A stretch of DNA of 64,000 nt from Sporosarcina sp. PTS2304 (GTDB taxonomy: Bacteria; Bacillota; Bacilli; Bacillales_A; Planococcaceae), in assembly GCF_003351785.1 (NCBI RefSeq), contig NZ_CP031230.1:1488001-1552000 (forward strand). Reading direction: 5' to 3'. Each line of letters opens with the position of its first letter. Position 1 is the stretch's first letter. A program made the translations under genes and the position numbers. The notes under the pieces are model-generated. The model was given only the letters and a program-made list of their open reading frames with translations, did not search any database and was not told where the DNA came from. Shown here piece after piece: positions 9,069-19,323 of this stretch.

Positions 9069-10271
9069 TTACGTCGCTTTTATTTTTTGATCACGCGGTA
9101 AACCTAGCCCCACCAACCCTATAAATGGTAAGAATGATGTAATTATCATCGTTTGATATATTCCCGCGTAGTCAATTAATTGTCCGATCAACACTGCACC
9201 GATCGCACCCATACCAAATGCAAGCCCTACCGTTAAGCCCGCCATCGTTCCAATTTTAGAAGGAACTAGTTCTTGCGCATATATGACAGTGACCGAAAAA
9301 CTAAGCATCAAGAAAAATCCTATAACAAGCAGTAAAATGGCCACACCCCATAAGGGCGCGTACGGAAGGAGTAAACAAAGTGGAAGCGGTACAATTAATG
9401 ACAGTAAAATTACATTTTTGCGTCCAATTCGATCAGCCATGGGACCACCAAAAAATGTGCCCACTGCCCCTACTGCCAAGAATAAGAAAATATACAATTG
9501 ACCTTTGGCAATCGTAAGACCATAATTTTCTATCAAATGAAAGACGTAAAAGCTTGTAATGTTCGTAACATAAAACGAACGGGCAAAAATAATAACCATC
9601 AGCAGAATGAGAGCAATAACTACTTGGTTTTTAGTTAAACTTTCCATTGTCGTCAATAATACTTTCTTACGCTTTCCTAAACGCTCCTCTTCCAATTGTT
9701 TTTTATACCAAAAAGAAATTCTAGATAACAATGCAATACCCGCCGCTGCCACTAAAACGAATATGGCTGCACCTATTTGCCCAAGTGGTACAAGAACAAA
9801 TGCACTGATCAAAGGAGCTAGCGCTTGTCCTGAATTCCCCCCTACTTGATAAATCGACTGTGACAATCCTCTTTTATTCCCAGCCGATAAAAAGGCTACT
9901 CTCGACCCTTCCGGATGGAATATGGCAGAACCCAAACCTAGGAATAAAACAGAAATAATAATTAAAGAATAATTTGGAGCGAGTGCCAAACCTGCCATTC
10001 CGACAAGGGAAAATGTCATTCCAATCGGTAATGCAAAAGGCTTAGGTTTTCTGTCACTGAAATATCCAACGATCGGTTGCAGTAAAGAGGCAACGATGTT
10101 CAATGAAAACGCAATAAAACCTAATTGAGTATAGCTAAATTGATACTCTTCTTTAAGAATCGGCAACATCGCAGGAATGACAGATTGCAGTGTATCATTA
10201 AATAAATGGCACACTGCGATCGCGATCATAATCGGATATACAGGGTTATTCGCATGTAAAGATTTGTTCAT
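9069..10271 (-). CDS. MFS exporter, fosmidomycin-resistance (Fsr) type
   Basis: A 400-residue, 12-segment major facilitator protein. The segments YTQLGFIAFSLNIVASLLQP and GYFSDRKPKPFALPIGM match the pattern of Fsr-type exporters rather than sugar or drug:H+ families such as Bmr. It would pump out a small hydrophilic compound; the natural substrate is unknown. It follows the hotdog thioesterase gene by 20 bases on the same strand and may be co-transcribed. Confidence 0.75.
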   Translation of the reverse strand: MNKSLHANNPVYPIMIAIAVCHLFNDTLQSVIPAMLPILKEEYQFSYTQLGFIAFSLNIVASLLQPIVGYFSDRKPKPFALPIGMTFSLVGMAGLALAPNYSLIIISVLFLGLGSAIFHPEGSRVAFLSAGNKRGLSQSIYQVGGNSGQALAPLISAFVLVPLGQIGAAIFVLVAAAGIALLSRISFWYKKQLEEERLGKRKKVLLTTMESLTKNQVVIALILLMVIIFARSFYVTNITSFYVFHLIENYGLTIAKGQLYIFLFLAVGAVGTFFGGPMADRIGRKNVILLSLIVPLPLCLLLPYAPLWGVAILLLVIGFFLMLSFSVTVIYAQELVPSKIGTMAGLTVGLAFGMGAIGAVLIGQLIDYAGIYQTMIITSFLPFIGLVGLGLPRDQKIKAT

Positions 10272-10291
10272 ACAATCTGTTCACACCTTAT

Positions 10292-10783
10292 CTAGTTGTC
10301 TAATTTATTTGTGAAGGATGCAGGCATTACCACACCGATCACTTCTCCTGTTGCACATAATTCTTCACCTGCAAAAATTTCTACATCTACTTTCCATTTC
10401 TTCGGATGGATCTCAGTTACTTTTCCGACCGCCTTTAGAACCTGTTCCTGAGGGGTCGGTTTACTGTATGTAATGTTTAATGATGCCGTTACAAAGCGTG
10501 GAGGAACTGCATCATCTTCAGGTTCATATCCGTTCTTTCTATGAAGTGCCAATGCGCAAGACCCTGTGCCGTGACAATCCATAAAAGATGCTAAAAATCC
10601 ACCGTAAACAAAGCCAGGAATAGCTGTATATTTTTCAGATGGCAATGTGTACGTAACTGTATGATCCCCTTCCCACGCTGTTCTGAAATGATTTCCTTCT
10701 TCATTCAAACGTCCGCAGCCATAACACCAAGAAAAATCATCCGGGTACTTATCTTGAATCGCATCTGCTACATATTCTTTCAT
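10292..10783 (-). CDS. PaaI-like hotdog-fold thioesterase
   Basis: A 163-residue single hotdog domain. The central helix FVYGGFLASFMDCHGTGSCAL resembles the thioesterase helix of PaaI/YiiD-type proteins with the G-G-hydrophobic pattern. A CYGCGRLNEEGN segment near the start is common in this subgroup. The ATG at 10781-10783 is preceded by AAAGGAGG at ideal spacing; a longer frame upstream has none. The acyl-CoA substrate cannot be told. Confidence 0.75.
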   Translation of the reverse strand: MKEYVADAIQDKYPDDFSWCYGCGRLNEEGNHFRTAWEGDHTVTYTLPSEKYTAIPGFVYGGFLASFMDCHGTGSCALALHRKNGYEPEDDAVPPRFVTASLNITYSKPTPQEQVLKAVGKVTEIHPKKWKVDVEIFAGEELCATGEVIGVVMPASFTNKLDN

Positions 10784-10939
10784 ATAATAACCTCCTTTAG
10801 ATGAATTGTTTCTATTATACATTCCGAAAATTGAAATATCGACTTAAATGTATACATAGTATGTGTAGACCTCACCTTTGTGAGTATCCTGGCGATTACT
10901 TTCATATACTAGATAGATACGGTAAAGGAGGGAAATCCG

Positions 10940-11377
10940 ATGAAAATACGTGGTGTGTTACTGGCCCTTTTAATGACATTTGGATTTTATGTCATGATTC
11001 AGACCATCCAAGAATCTACGTCGCATCCGTTAAAACGGATCCAAACAGAAGCATCCTTTTCAACGATTATATTTAAACAGCCTAGTCTTCATGAACAACC
11101 TGCTGTCACTTGGAAAATAGATCAAGCAGAAGAAGTAAAACGTTTGCTACAATTTTTACAAGCATATGACTATGTACGTGTAGATCCAGATACTTTGAAT
11201 TTGTTGGACGATCATCCACTATTCTCTATCGATCTACAAGATGACTCTGGCAATCGCATGACTATTCTAATAGAAGAAGGGATCCTTATTCAAAATGATC
11301 ATTTATATTACGAAGTAGTAAATGGTCCGCTTCAAATAGATTGGCTGACAGAATTTATCATTTCCAACAAACCGTAA
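10940..11377 (+). CDS. Membrane-anchored protein of unknown function
   Basis: I do not recognise this 145-residue protein. One hydrophobic segment (about residues 5-22) anchors it, with the rest outside the cell. The remainder is a small alpha/beta domain with no cysteines and no obvious motif. AAAGGAGGG lies eight bases before the ATG, so it is surely translated. It precedes pepF by about 80 bases but that gene seems to have its own promoter. Confidence 0.7.
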   Translation: MKIRGVLLALLMTFGFYVMIQTIQESTSHPLKRIQTEASFSTIIFKQPSLHEQPAVTWKIDQAEEVKRLLQFLQAYDYVRVDPDTLNLLDDHPLFSIDLQDDSGNRMTILIEEGILIQNDHLYYEVVNGPLQIDWLTEFIISNKP

Positions 11378-11457
11378 TTTTGTACTCACTCTATATTTTA
11401 TACTATACTGTTTATTAATTCGGAAACCGAATAATTGATTCGAAGGAGAGATTGATA

Positions 11458-13269
11458 GTGGTGAAAAGTTTACCGAAACGCGCGCAAGTGAATGAAAAAG
11501 AAACGTGGAATCTGCAAAATTTATTTGCAGATGAAGAAGCTTATAATAAAGCAATTCAAGCAGTCCAAGATGAAGCTGCCTCGCTTGAAACAACATATAA
11601 AGGAACGATTACAGATGCGGCTTCTGCAATTAGTGCACTAGATGTCTATCGGAAATTACAAGAAAATATTATTCCAATAGCAAGTTATGCAGAATTGGCT
11701 GTGAGCGTGGATTTAACAAATGATGAAGCGCAAATGAGAGAAAGTCGTTTCAGTTCACTCGCTGCAAAAATCAATAGTCAGACCGCATTCGTAATGAGCG
11801 AGCTATCTGAGCTTTCCGAAGAGATTTTACAACAAGCTAGCGAATTATCTGAAGAGTATTCAGTATTGCTAAAAAAAATAATTCGCCTGAAACCCCATCA
11901 ACTGCATCCCGAAGTGGAGAAGTCACTCGCTGCACTATCTTCTACTTTCCAAGCACCTTACTCACTGTACAATACGACAAAGCTTGCAGACATTGCATTT
12001 CCCAATTTCACAGTAGATGGGAAAAGTTACCCATTAAGTTATGTATCTTTTGAAGGCGCGTGGGAGTCAGAACCCGATACCGCAAAAAGACGAGCAGCGT
12101 TCCAAACATTTTCAAACAAATTAAAAGAGTATCAGCATACAACAGCAAAGACATATGATATGCATGTACAGACAGAGAAAACGCTAGCTGATCTCCGCGG
12201 CTATGATTCCGTTCTCGATTATTTATTGATGGAACAAGATGCTGAAAGAACTATGTATGACCGGCAGATCGATGTTATAATGGAAGATTTAGCTCCACAC
12301 ATGCGTAGATATGCAAAACTATTACAAAAAATTTATAAATTAGATGAAATGACATTTGCCGATCTAAAAGTTCCAGTTGATCCATTATTCGAACCATCCA
12401 TTACTATTGAAGAATCTAAAAAATATATGGATGATGCACTTGGTATTATGGGAGAAGACTATTTGGATATGGTGAATCGTGCATACTCAGAGCGCTGGAT
12501 TGATTTTGCACAAAATGAAGGAAAATCAACGGGTGCTTTCTGTGCCAGTCCATATGGCAGTGGTTCTTTTATTTTGATTTCTTGGACGGGTAGCATGGAA
12601 GATGTCTTTGTTTTGGCACATGAACTAGGGCACGCGGGACATTTCTATCATGCCAATCATGCACAAAATATATTTAATTCAGAGTCGTCGCTATACTTTA
12701 TTGAAGCCCCTTCTACGATGAATGAAATGTTGATGGCTAATCATTTATTGAAAAGCTCAGATGATCCTAAATTTAAACGGTGGGTACTTTCATCCATTGT
12801 TTCACGCACGTACTACCACAACTTCGTCACCCATTTGTTAGAAGCGGCATTCCAGCGTACTGTCTATGAACATGTAGACGCAGGTGGCAATGTGAATGCG
12901 ACACTATTAAACGATATGAAACGTAAGGTACTCGAACAATTCTGGGGTGACTCTATTACACTTAATGGAGGTGCGGAGTTAACATGGATGCGACAACCGC
13001 ATTATTATATGGGGTTGTATCCATATACGTATAGTGCAGGTTTAACGATCTCAACAGAAGTAGCTAAACGAATACTAAATGAAGGCAAGCCAGCAGTTGA
13101 AGAGTGGTTGCAAGTTCTCCGTGCTGGAGGTTCTAAAACACCTAAAGAACTGGCAAAAATGGCTGGCATCGATATTACAACAGAAAAGCCATTACGTGAT
13201 ACGATTGCGTATATAGGATCATTAATTGATCAAATCGAGCAATTAACAGCAGAAATTGAATCTCAGTAA
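11458..13269 (+). CDS. pepF: Oligoendopeptidase F
   Basis: A cytoplasmic zinc peptidase of family M3 that cleaves short peptides. The zinc motif HELGH is at residues 388-392, followed by EAPSTMNEML, which carries the third ligand. The 603 residues match the usual length. GTG at 11458 is preferred because AGGAG lies nine bases before it; TTG at 11452 would be too close. A promoter (TTGTAC, 18 bases, TATACT) is possible at about 11382-11411. Confidence 0.93.
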   Translation: MVKSLPKRAQVNEKETWNLQNLFADEEAYNKAIQAVQDEAASLETTYKGTITDAASAISALDVYRKLQENIIPIASYAELAVSVDLTNDEAQMRESRFSSLAAKINSQTAFVMSELSELSEEILQQASELSEEYSVLLKKIIRLKPHQLHPEVEKSLAALSSTFQAPYSLYNTTKLADIAFPNFTVDGKSYPLSYVSFEGAWESEPDTAKRRAAFQTFSNKLKEYQHTTAKTYDMHVQTEKTLADLRGYDSVLDYLLMEQDAERTMYDRQIDVIMEDLAPHMRRYAKLLQKIYKLDEMTFADLKVPVDPLFEPSITIEESKKYMDDALGIMGEDYLDMVNRAYSERWIDFAQNEGKSTGAFCASPYGSGSFILISWTGSMEDVFVLAHELGHAGHFYHANHAQNIFNSESSLYFIEAPSTMNEMLMANHLLKSSDDPKFKRWVLSSIVSRTYYHNFVTHLLEAAFQRTVYEHVDAGGNVNATLLNDMKRKVLEQFWGDSITLNGGAELTWMRQPHYYMGLYPYTYSAGLTISTEVAKRILNEGKPAVEEWLQVLRAGGSKTPKELAKMAGIDITTEKPLRDTIAYIGSLIDQIEQLTAEIESQ

Positions 13270-13272
13270 ATA

Positions 13273-13311
13273 AAAAATCCGCTAGCGTTAAATATTACGC
13301 TAACGGATTTT
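13273..13311. terminator. Bidirectional terminator between pepF and the LLM oxidoreductase
   Basis: AAAATCCGCTAGCGT and ACGCTAACGGATTTT pair with one mismatch around an eight-base loop, with T-rich ends on both strands. Confidence 0.88.
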
Positions 13312-13319
13312 CTATACAC

Positions 13320-14336
13320 TTACTCCATTAATTCACTCACTATTTCGTATGAACGTAAACGAGCTTCATGGTTAAATATACCCGAACTAATAATTAGCTC
13401 ATTTGCTTTTGTCACCTCGATAAAGTGTGCTAATTTTCGTTGAATCGTATCTGGACCTCCAATAATTACAGATGGTGCTTCACTTTGCTGAGCAACTGCC
13501 TGCTGTTCAAATGGCGACCACACAGCATCAATATCTTCAATCGGTGGCTTAAATTGTGTCATTTTACCTTGGCGGATATTTAAGAACTGTTGCTGCATAG
13601 ATGTAGCTAAATACTGGGCTTCTTCATCGGTATCGGCTGCTATTAAGTTGATCCCCATCATCGCATGCGGCTGTTTCAGATCTTTTGAAGGACGGAAGTT
13701 TTGATGATACAGTTGCAAAGCTTGCATCATGTAGGCAGGTGCAAAATGGCTGGCGAATGAAAATGGTAAACCGAGCTGCGCAGCCAATTGTGCACTAAAC
13801 CCACTGGAACCTAATAACCAGATCGGCAGTTGTTGCCCAGCCCCTGGAAATGCACGGACGCGGTCGGTAGGATTTCCTGTGAAATACATACGTAGCTCTT
13901 CCAGTTGCTGTGGGAAATCTTCTCCTCCACTATGCAATGTTCTTCGTAATGCATAGGCAGTCGCTTGATCACTTCCCGGAGCACGGCCTAAACCTAGATC
14001 GATGCGTCCTGGATACATCGCGTCTAATGTACCGAACTGCTCTGCGATGACGAGTGGTGCATGGTTAGGTAACATAATCCCTCCCGAACCTACACGTATA
14101 CTGTTTGTCTTGCCCGCCACATGTCCAATGATGACAGATGTCGCTGAACTTGCGACACCCGGCATATTATGATGTTCTGCAAGCCAGTAGCGATTAAATC
14201 CCCAGTCCTCTGCATGTTGCGCTAGACTTACACTGTTCTCAAATGATTGCCCTGCATGACTACCTTCATTAATCATAGCCAAATCTAATATGGACAAAGG
14301 AATTCCCTTATATGTTTTCGCTTGTTCTCTTATCAA
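13320..14336 (-). CDS. LLM-class (luciferase-like) flavin oxidoreductase
   Basis: A 338-residue TIM-barrel flavoprotein of the bacterial luciferase-like monooxygenase family. Visible family segments are [37 protein letters not shown] and [11 protein letters not shown]. The TTG at 14334-14336 is chosen because AAGGAG precedes it by eight bases; the longer frame starting at 14357 has no site. Substrate and whether it acts as a true monooxygenase are unknown. It stands alone. Confidence 0.85.
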   Translation of the reverse strand: MIREQAKTYKGIPLSILDLAMINEGSHAGQSFENSVSLAQHAEDWGFNRYWLAEHHNMPGVASSATSVIIGHVAGKTNSIRVGSGGIMLPNHAPLVIAEQFGTLDAMYPGRIDLGLGRAPGSDQATAYALRRTLHSGGEDFPQQLEELRMYFTGNPTDRVRAFPGAGQQLPIWLLGSSGFSAQLAAQLGLPFSFASHFAPAYMMQALQLYHQNFRPSKDLKQPHAMMGINLIAADTDEEAQYLATSMQQQFLNIRQGKMTQFKPPIEDIDAVWSPFEQQAVAQQSEAPSVIIGGPDTIQRKLAHFIEVTKANELIISSGIFNHEARLRSYEIVSELME

Positions 14337-14462
14337 TTCAGTCACTCCTTCAAACACACATTTTCTAACTTACTATTCGTAACCTTAACAAGATATTTGT
14401 AAGATGTACAATGATTTGAATTGAAAAATGGACTGTTCAATTTAAAGAATGAAGTAAAATTA

Positions 14463-14497
14463 AACCGAGCAGAAAAAAGGTTTTTCTCTGCTCGGTT
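14463..14497 (-). terminator. Terminator of the DUF2339 gene
   Basis: AACCGAGCAGA pairs with TCTGCTCGGTT; on the minus strand it is followed by TTTAATTTT. Confidence 0.8.
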
Positions 14498-14532
14498 CAT
14501 GTACATGATTTATTGGACAGTTCCTTCATTAC

Positions 14533-16590
14533 TCATTCTTTCCATAACGTTCGTGAATATAATAGACCTGCTACACCTACTACAATAAACAAGATAGAAC
14601 GAATTATAATAGAAACGCTATAAAGATCTACAAGGAATAATTTAATAATACATGCGCCTATTAGTACAACCCCAAGAACTTTCACTGCTTTCCATTGCAT
14701 TTTACTGCCTAAGCTTATAGACAAGAACGCAAAACCGAATAGCCAAAACGTATGAACGAGTAAAATCCACTCTGTTGACCAATTATTTATCCAGACGATA
14801 GAAAAGTACCATTTATTCAAGAATATGAATGAAATAATTTGCATGCATACAGCCAATGCACTCGTTTTTACTTTCAATAACAAATAAAATTTATCCTTCA
14901 CTATTGATACAAATAGGTAGATCAGAAGTAACACATAAATGATTTGCACAAACAAATTAAAATAAAATATGTTTCCTAACCTATCTCCGCCTAGCCCCGT
15001 GCCAAGAACAATAAAACTAGCCAGTAAAAATTCTATAATCGTTGCATGTGTAATATATCGTCCATGCTGCCACTTTCGAATTGTGTAGAATGCACCCAAT
15101 GCGAGCGCAAGTATTGCAAGCTGAATATGGATCATTGTTTGTCCTGAAATATTTAGTCCCAGTAAAAATACATTCATTACTTTATAAAGATAGACAAGAA
15201 ACACAAGTTGACCTACAACTAATGATTGATCTAAGTGAATTACAGTACGGACAAAGACAGGACGCCATCTATAAAATGAATAATAGATTGCAAACATTGT
15301 TAAAAGGAATACTATCCATACTATATGTTGGATTGTTAAAAGACTGGTGAAATCTACTGCAATAAATGTCGCATAAGCAGTAAATACATAAACTAATCCG
15401 CCGGTAATTACAGGGCGAACTACTTTATAATATAAACCAACCCATATTCCAATTGCCCCATTAAACAATAATAACATGACTTTCACGTACATTTCATCTG
15501 TTTGGAAAGCCAAAATTAACACACTGATGGCAAAGATAGCTACTGCACAGAGCACACCACGTACTTTTGATTTTTTTCTGACAATTGCAAAAAGCGCAAG
15601 TGTACTGTAAATTGTTGCGAATATACCGAACATAATGATTTCTTGCGTGTACTCTAAAAGTTTGATCCATCCTAAAGCGAATACAAAGTTCGTATACACC
15701 AAAGTCTCCGTAAATACTTGTCTTGCAATATATCCTTTTAAATAGATTGCAAGAAGTACTATATGTTGTATTAGAGCAGTTGCCACTATTATATTTTCTG
15801 GCACCTCAAACCCACCTAAAACAACGTAAGCTGCTAAGGATAGGTGAAACAATAGAAACGTCGCATAAAACGAATATTTATGTTGATTACGCAATGAAAC
15901 GTAAAACAGAGATGCAAATAATAACAATAAATATAAACAAAATTGCACGGCCGTACCCGCTTGACCCTGTATTAAGAACGGCAGTAAAAATCCTGCAATT
16001 GCTGAGAAAATTGTTAATGTTTCAGATTTTGTTTGAAGAGACAAATAGAGACCCACAACGATATAGGCAATTCCTACGAAAAACGCGATAATAAAATTGA
16101 AATAGCCATATAAATAATACGCTGCAAAAGTCGTAAGAATACCGAGCGCAATGCATCCGCCCAGTAAAGTTAAACCGAAACCGTTTTTCTTTCGCTTGAT
16201 ATAGCGCATACCTAGAAAGTATAGTCCCGCTGACGCAATATATCCTAATGCAATGCGAACGACTCCTGTAATTATTCCGTATTCCATACCTACTTTTAAT
16301 CCCCACAAAACACCTAGCAATAATATAAACATGAACACGCGAGGTAACCATATACGTAGTTGTTTTTCAAAATCCATCTCTTTTTTCTTTCTTATTGCTG
16401 GTACTTTTTGTTCTGTTAATAGCGCTGGTTCATCTACGTCAAAAGAGTATTCCTTTTTGGCTGTTAATCGTTCTGCATTTTTCTGACCAATGATCTTATC
16501 GCCTTTTAATAATTCTAGCTCCTGTTTAAGTATTCGTACTTCGGCTTCTAAATCAGAAACACGTTGAACAATTTTTTTATGTTCTTCCAT
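14533..16590 (-). CDS. DUF2339-type polytopic membrane protein
   Basis: The 685-residue protein starts with a coiled coil (about residues 1-30, leucine/glutamate-rich), then a charged linker, then some 20 consecutive hydrophobic segments. This layout and the tryptophan- and tyrosine-rich membrane part match the DUF2339 family, which has no known activity. It ends a single-gene unit with its own terminator. Confidence 0.8.
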   Translation of the reverse strand: MEEHKKIVQRVSDLEAEVRILKQELELLKGDKIIGQKNAERLTAKKEYSFDVDEPALLTEQKVPAIRKKKEMDFEKQLRIWLPRVFMFILLLGVLWGLKVGMEYGIITGVVRIALGYIASAGLYFLGMRYIKRKKNGFGLTLLGGCIALGILTTFAAYYLYGYFNFIIAFFVGIAYIVVGLYLSLQTKSETLTIFSAIAGFLLPFLIQGQAGTAVQFCLYLLLLFASLFYVSLRNQHKYSFYATFLLFHLSLAAYVVLGGFEVPENIIVATALIQHIVLLAIYLKGYIARQVFTETLVYTNFVFALGWIKLLEYTQEIIMFGIFATIYSTLALFAIVRKKSKVRGVLCAVAIFAISVLILAFQTDEMYVKVMLLLFNGAIGIWVGLYYKVVRPVITGGLVYVFTAYATFIAVDFTSLLTIQHIVWIVFLLTMFAIYYSFYRWRPVFVRTVIHLDQSLVVGQLVFLVYLYKVMNVFLLGLNISGQTMIHIQLAILALALGAFYTIRKWQHGRYITHATIIEFLLASFIVLGTGLGGDRLGNIFYFNLFVQIIYVLLLIYLFVSIVKDKFYLLLKVKTSALAVCMQIISFIFLNKWYFSIVWINNWSTEWILLVHTFWLFGFAFLSISLGSKMQWKAVKVLGVVLIGACIIKLFLVDLYSVSIIIRSILFIVVGVAGLLYSRTLWKE

Positions 16591-16671
16591 TCACATCCCT
16601 CGCTCTCATATTTACATAGTTATCTTATAGCATCTACGTTTTAACGTTCTGAATAGTTTCAGTATTCTATT

Positions 16672-16707
16672 AAAAAACCATCCAACACTATGTGCTAGAT
16701 GATTTTT
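16672..16707 (-). terminator. Terminator of the PdxK/ThiD kinase gene
   Basis: CATCTAGCAC and GTGTTGGATG pair with G-U wobbles on the minus strand and are followed by GTTTTTT. Confidence 0.75.
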
Positions 16708-17544
16708 CTACATTTGTTCGATCGTTACTTTACAATCCGTCTCATCATACTTTCCATAAGCTGCATGATAAGTAGGACCGACACCCGCTTTAAATGTTAA
16801 GGAATAGCGAATCCCTGCTGTAATGAATTTCTTCGCTTCCATGACAGCTTCTGGTACATTTTGACCTTTTGCTAGACCCGCCGTAATAGCAGCGGAGTAA
16901 CTACAACCCGCACCATTTGTATGAATGGTATCAATTCTGGGAGCTTCCAACAAATAAAATTGCTGTCCATCACACAAGACGTCTATTGCAGGACCTGTTA
17001 AGCGACCGCCTTTAACTAGTACATATTGAGATCCTAATTTCATTAAATGACGAGCGGCTTCCTTTAAATCTTCCACTGTATTTAATTCTGTTCCACCTAA
17101 TAAATAAGATGCTTCAGGCATATTAGGTGTAATGAGTGTCGCTAAAGGTATTAGTTGATTCTTCATAGATTCCATCGCATCTTCTTTTACTAACGCAGAT
17201 CCCATTTTACCTATCATTACTGGATCTACGACAATATTTTGAATTGCAGTTTGCTTAATCCAATAGGCAACATTTTCAATTATCTCCTTTGTAAATAGCA
17301 TACCTGTTTTTAATGCATCGACTCCAATATCTTTTTCAATCGTCACTAATTGGGCTTCAATCGCATCCCAAGATTGAGGAAATATTCCTTGACCTGTCCT
17401 CGGATTTCTCGCTACTATAGCAGTGACTGCTGTTGTACCGAACACATCAAACTCTTGGAATGTTTTTAAATCAGCCTGAATACCTGCTCCGCCACGTGCT
17501 GCAGAACCGGCGATTGTCAAAGCGCGTTGTATAGTCATTGTCAC
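16708..17544 (-). CDS. pdxK: Pyridoxal / hydroxymethylpyrimidine kinase of the PdxK-ThiD type
   Basis: A 278-residue ribokinase-fold kinase. IQADLKTFQE near the start, VDPVMIGKMG in the middle and the GAGCSYSAA anion-hole/catalytic motif at the C-terminal third are like B. subtilis PdxK, which phosphorylates B6 vitamers and also HMP. The usual GSDSSGGAG loop reads GSAARGGAG here, so the loop Asp and Ser are gone. Without thi genes nearby, B6 salvage is the better guess. No TPP riboswitch was seen in the leader. Confidence 0.8.
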   Translation of the reverse strand: MTMTIQRALTIAGSAARGGAGIQADLKTFQEFDVFGTTAVTAIVARNPRTGQGIFPQSWDAIEAQLVTIEKDIGVDALKTGMLFTKEIIENVAYWIKQTAIQNIVVDPVMIGKMGSALVKEDAMESMKNQLIPLATLITPNMPEASYLLGGTELNTVEDLKEAARHLMKLGSQYVLVKGGRLTGPAIDVLCDGQQFYLLEAPRIDTIHTNGAGCSYSAAITAGLAKGQNVPEAVMEAKKFITAGIRYSLTFKAGVGPTYHAAYGKYDETDCKVTIEQM

Positions 17545-17664
17545 GTCTCCTTTTTCTATGTACGTAATTCATTCAATAGTGGGAACTGCGTCATTGTAAA
17601 GGATAACGTGAGTATAGGAAAAGAGTCAAAATCATTACTTTACGTAAGGTCAGATACATTCAAT

Positions 17665-19011
17665 TTATACCATATATGAAATGTCTGAAGCAGCAGTGGG
17701 ATAAGCAAATGGCATTTTTTTCAAATCATTTACTGGTATTTGAAAGCGGATTGCTAGCGCAAAATGATTAATTAACTCATCAGCACCTCTTCCCAGCAAA
17801 TGAGCCCCCAGTACAATTCTCTCTTCTTGATCAATAATTACTTTAAAGCCTGCTACTCCTTCATTCGTGATTTTATGACTGAACCAGTCTGTTGTATCTT
17901 GAGCTTTTACATAAATCTTTTTGCCGGACTCTTTCGCCTGCTCCTCACTCATTCCGACTGATGCAAGCATAGGAACCGTGTAAACAATTGATGGAACGAC
18001 TGGATAATCCGCCGTTTTCTTATTTCCTTTCAATAGATTCGACGCAACCACATGAGATTCAGTCGTTGCAATAGGTGTTAGCGGGGGTGCGTTTGTAGAA
18101 GCAGCATCCCCAGCAGCATAGACATGCGGATTACTCGTACTTTGCATATATTCATTAACACATACACCTTGCTTGTCTGTCGCTACATTTCCTTTCTCCA
18201 AATCCATGTCTAGTGAAGGTGAACGTCCGGCTCCATGAATCACAATATCTGCTTTCCAATTGACACTACGATCTTCTTGCTCTCCATGAACAATATAAGA
18301 ATCACCACACATCTCAATCTTATGAACAGCAGTTTCTAAATGGATATGAATCCCCAGTTCTCTAGAATACTTAATAAGAGATTGTACTAAATCAGAGTCA
18401 AAATATTTTAGAGCACGTTCACTTCTGTGTAAAATATGCACTTCTGAACCTGCGCGTGCAGCAATATGAGCGAATTCAAAGGAGATAAAACCGCCGCCAA
18501 CGAAAACGATCTTTTTAGGTAATGTATTCAAATCTAGGAAGTCATCGCTTGTCCGCAAATATTCTTCGCCTTCAATTCCCATTTTTAATGGCTCCGCACC
18601 TGATGCGATCAAAATGTATTTACCTTTTACTATGTCATTACAAACTTTCAATTCATTTTCACTTTGAAAAAAAGCTGCTCCATGGTACATATCAATTCCC
18701 GCTTCCCCAAATTTCTCTTCAGTATCTTCAGGAATTGTTTCCGTAAATGTGCTTTTAAAAGCCATTAATTCCGGCCAATCAATTGTACTGTCTTCAATAA
18801 TACCTTTCCCATGCATGCGCTTATTCCAGTCAATTAATTCGGCTACTTCCACTAATACCTTTTTCGGATCACAACCACGTTGCGAACACGTGCCACCAAA
18901 TGGACGATGATCAATAATTGCTACACTCCAACCAGCCTCCTTACATTTCATAGCTGTAATGGAGCCTGCACTCCCCGTACCGATGACTACCAAATCGTAC
19001 TCTTTCACCAT
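17665..19011 (-). CDS. NAD(P)/FAD-dependent disulfide-reductase-like oxidoreductase
   Basis: A 448-residue class I flavoprotein with FAD-binding GTGSAGSITAMKC, redox-type motif GGTCSQRGCDPKK, NAD(P)-binding GGGFISFEFA and a second FAD contact YAAGDAAST. The CxxxxC pair is kept, but the C-terminal His-Pro...Glu of true glutathione, lipoamide or mercuric reductases is replaced by FAYPTAASDI, so its electron acceptor is unknown. The start at 19011 has AAGGAGG nine bases upstream; an ATG six bases earlier is too close. Confidence 0.8.
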   Translation of the reverse strand: MVKEYDLVVIGTGSAGSITAMKCKEAGWSVAIIDHRPFGGTCSQRGCDPKKVLVEVAELIDWNKRMHGKGIIEDSTIDWPELMAFKSTFTETIPEDTEEKFGEAGIDMYHGAAFFQSENELKVCNDIVKGKYILIASGAEPLKMGIEGEEYLRTSDDFLDLNTLPKKIVFVGGGFISFEFAHIAARAGSEVHILHRSERALKYFDSDLVQSLIKYSRELGIHIHLETAVHKIEMCGDSYIVHGEQEDRSVNWKADIVIHGAGRSPSLDMDLEKGNVATDKQGVCVNEYMQSTSNPHVYAAGDAASTNAPPLTPIATTESHVVASNLLKGNKKTADYPVVPSIVYTVPMLASVGMSEEQAKESGKKIYVKAQDTTDWFSHKITNEGVAGFKVIIDQEERIVLGAHLLGRGADELINHFALAIRFQIPVNDLKKMPFAYPTAASDISYMV

Positions 19012-19149
19012 AGTCATTCTCCTCCTTCATTATGTATCTTCCAAAAATCTCTACTCTGTAATGAACTACCCTTTATGCTTGTAGTTTACACGTGTAGAGA
19101 ATCATCTACAGTGAATGGACATTTCAGGTTAGATTTGATAAATTGATAA

Positions 19150-19184
19150 TAAAAATGCATGCAGATGACAGTCTACATGCATGA
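19150..19184 (-). terminator. Terminator downstream of the lipoprotein pair
   Basis: ATGCATG...CATGCAT form an imperfect stem; on the minus strand TTTTTATT follows. It closes the transcript that runs through the rhodanese remnant. Confidence 0.65.
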
Positions 19185-19210
19185 CTACTATTTTACTCAA
19201 CATCCCCTCG

Positions 19211-19323
19211 TCAACTGGACATCCCTTCCGACACGTTTACTACATCGTACCCTTCAGCCAATAGCAATTCACTCGCTACTTGCGAACGATTGCCACTGCA
19301 ACATACAATTTGGTGGTTATTTT
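19211..19323 (-). pseudogene. C-terminal remnant of a rhodanese-like gene
   Basis: Reading the minus strand from just past the DUF3887-type lipoprotein gene gives IVCCSGNRSQVASELLLAEG, then YDVVNVSEGMSS and a stop. This is the rhodanese active-site loop (Cys-x-SGxRS) and the following helix and strand. No start codon or upstream domain is present, so only the last 35 or so codons survive, fused in position to the end of another gene. Confidence 0.75.

Noticed and set aside
16591-17664. TPP riboswitch for the PdxK/ThiD-type gene
   Set aside because: No CTGAGA or ACCTGAT core in the upstream gap.
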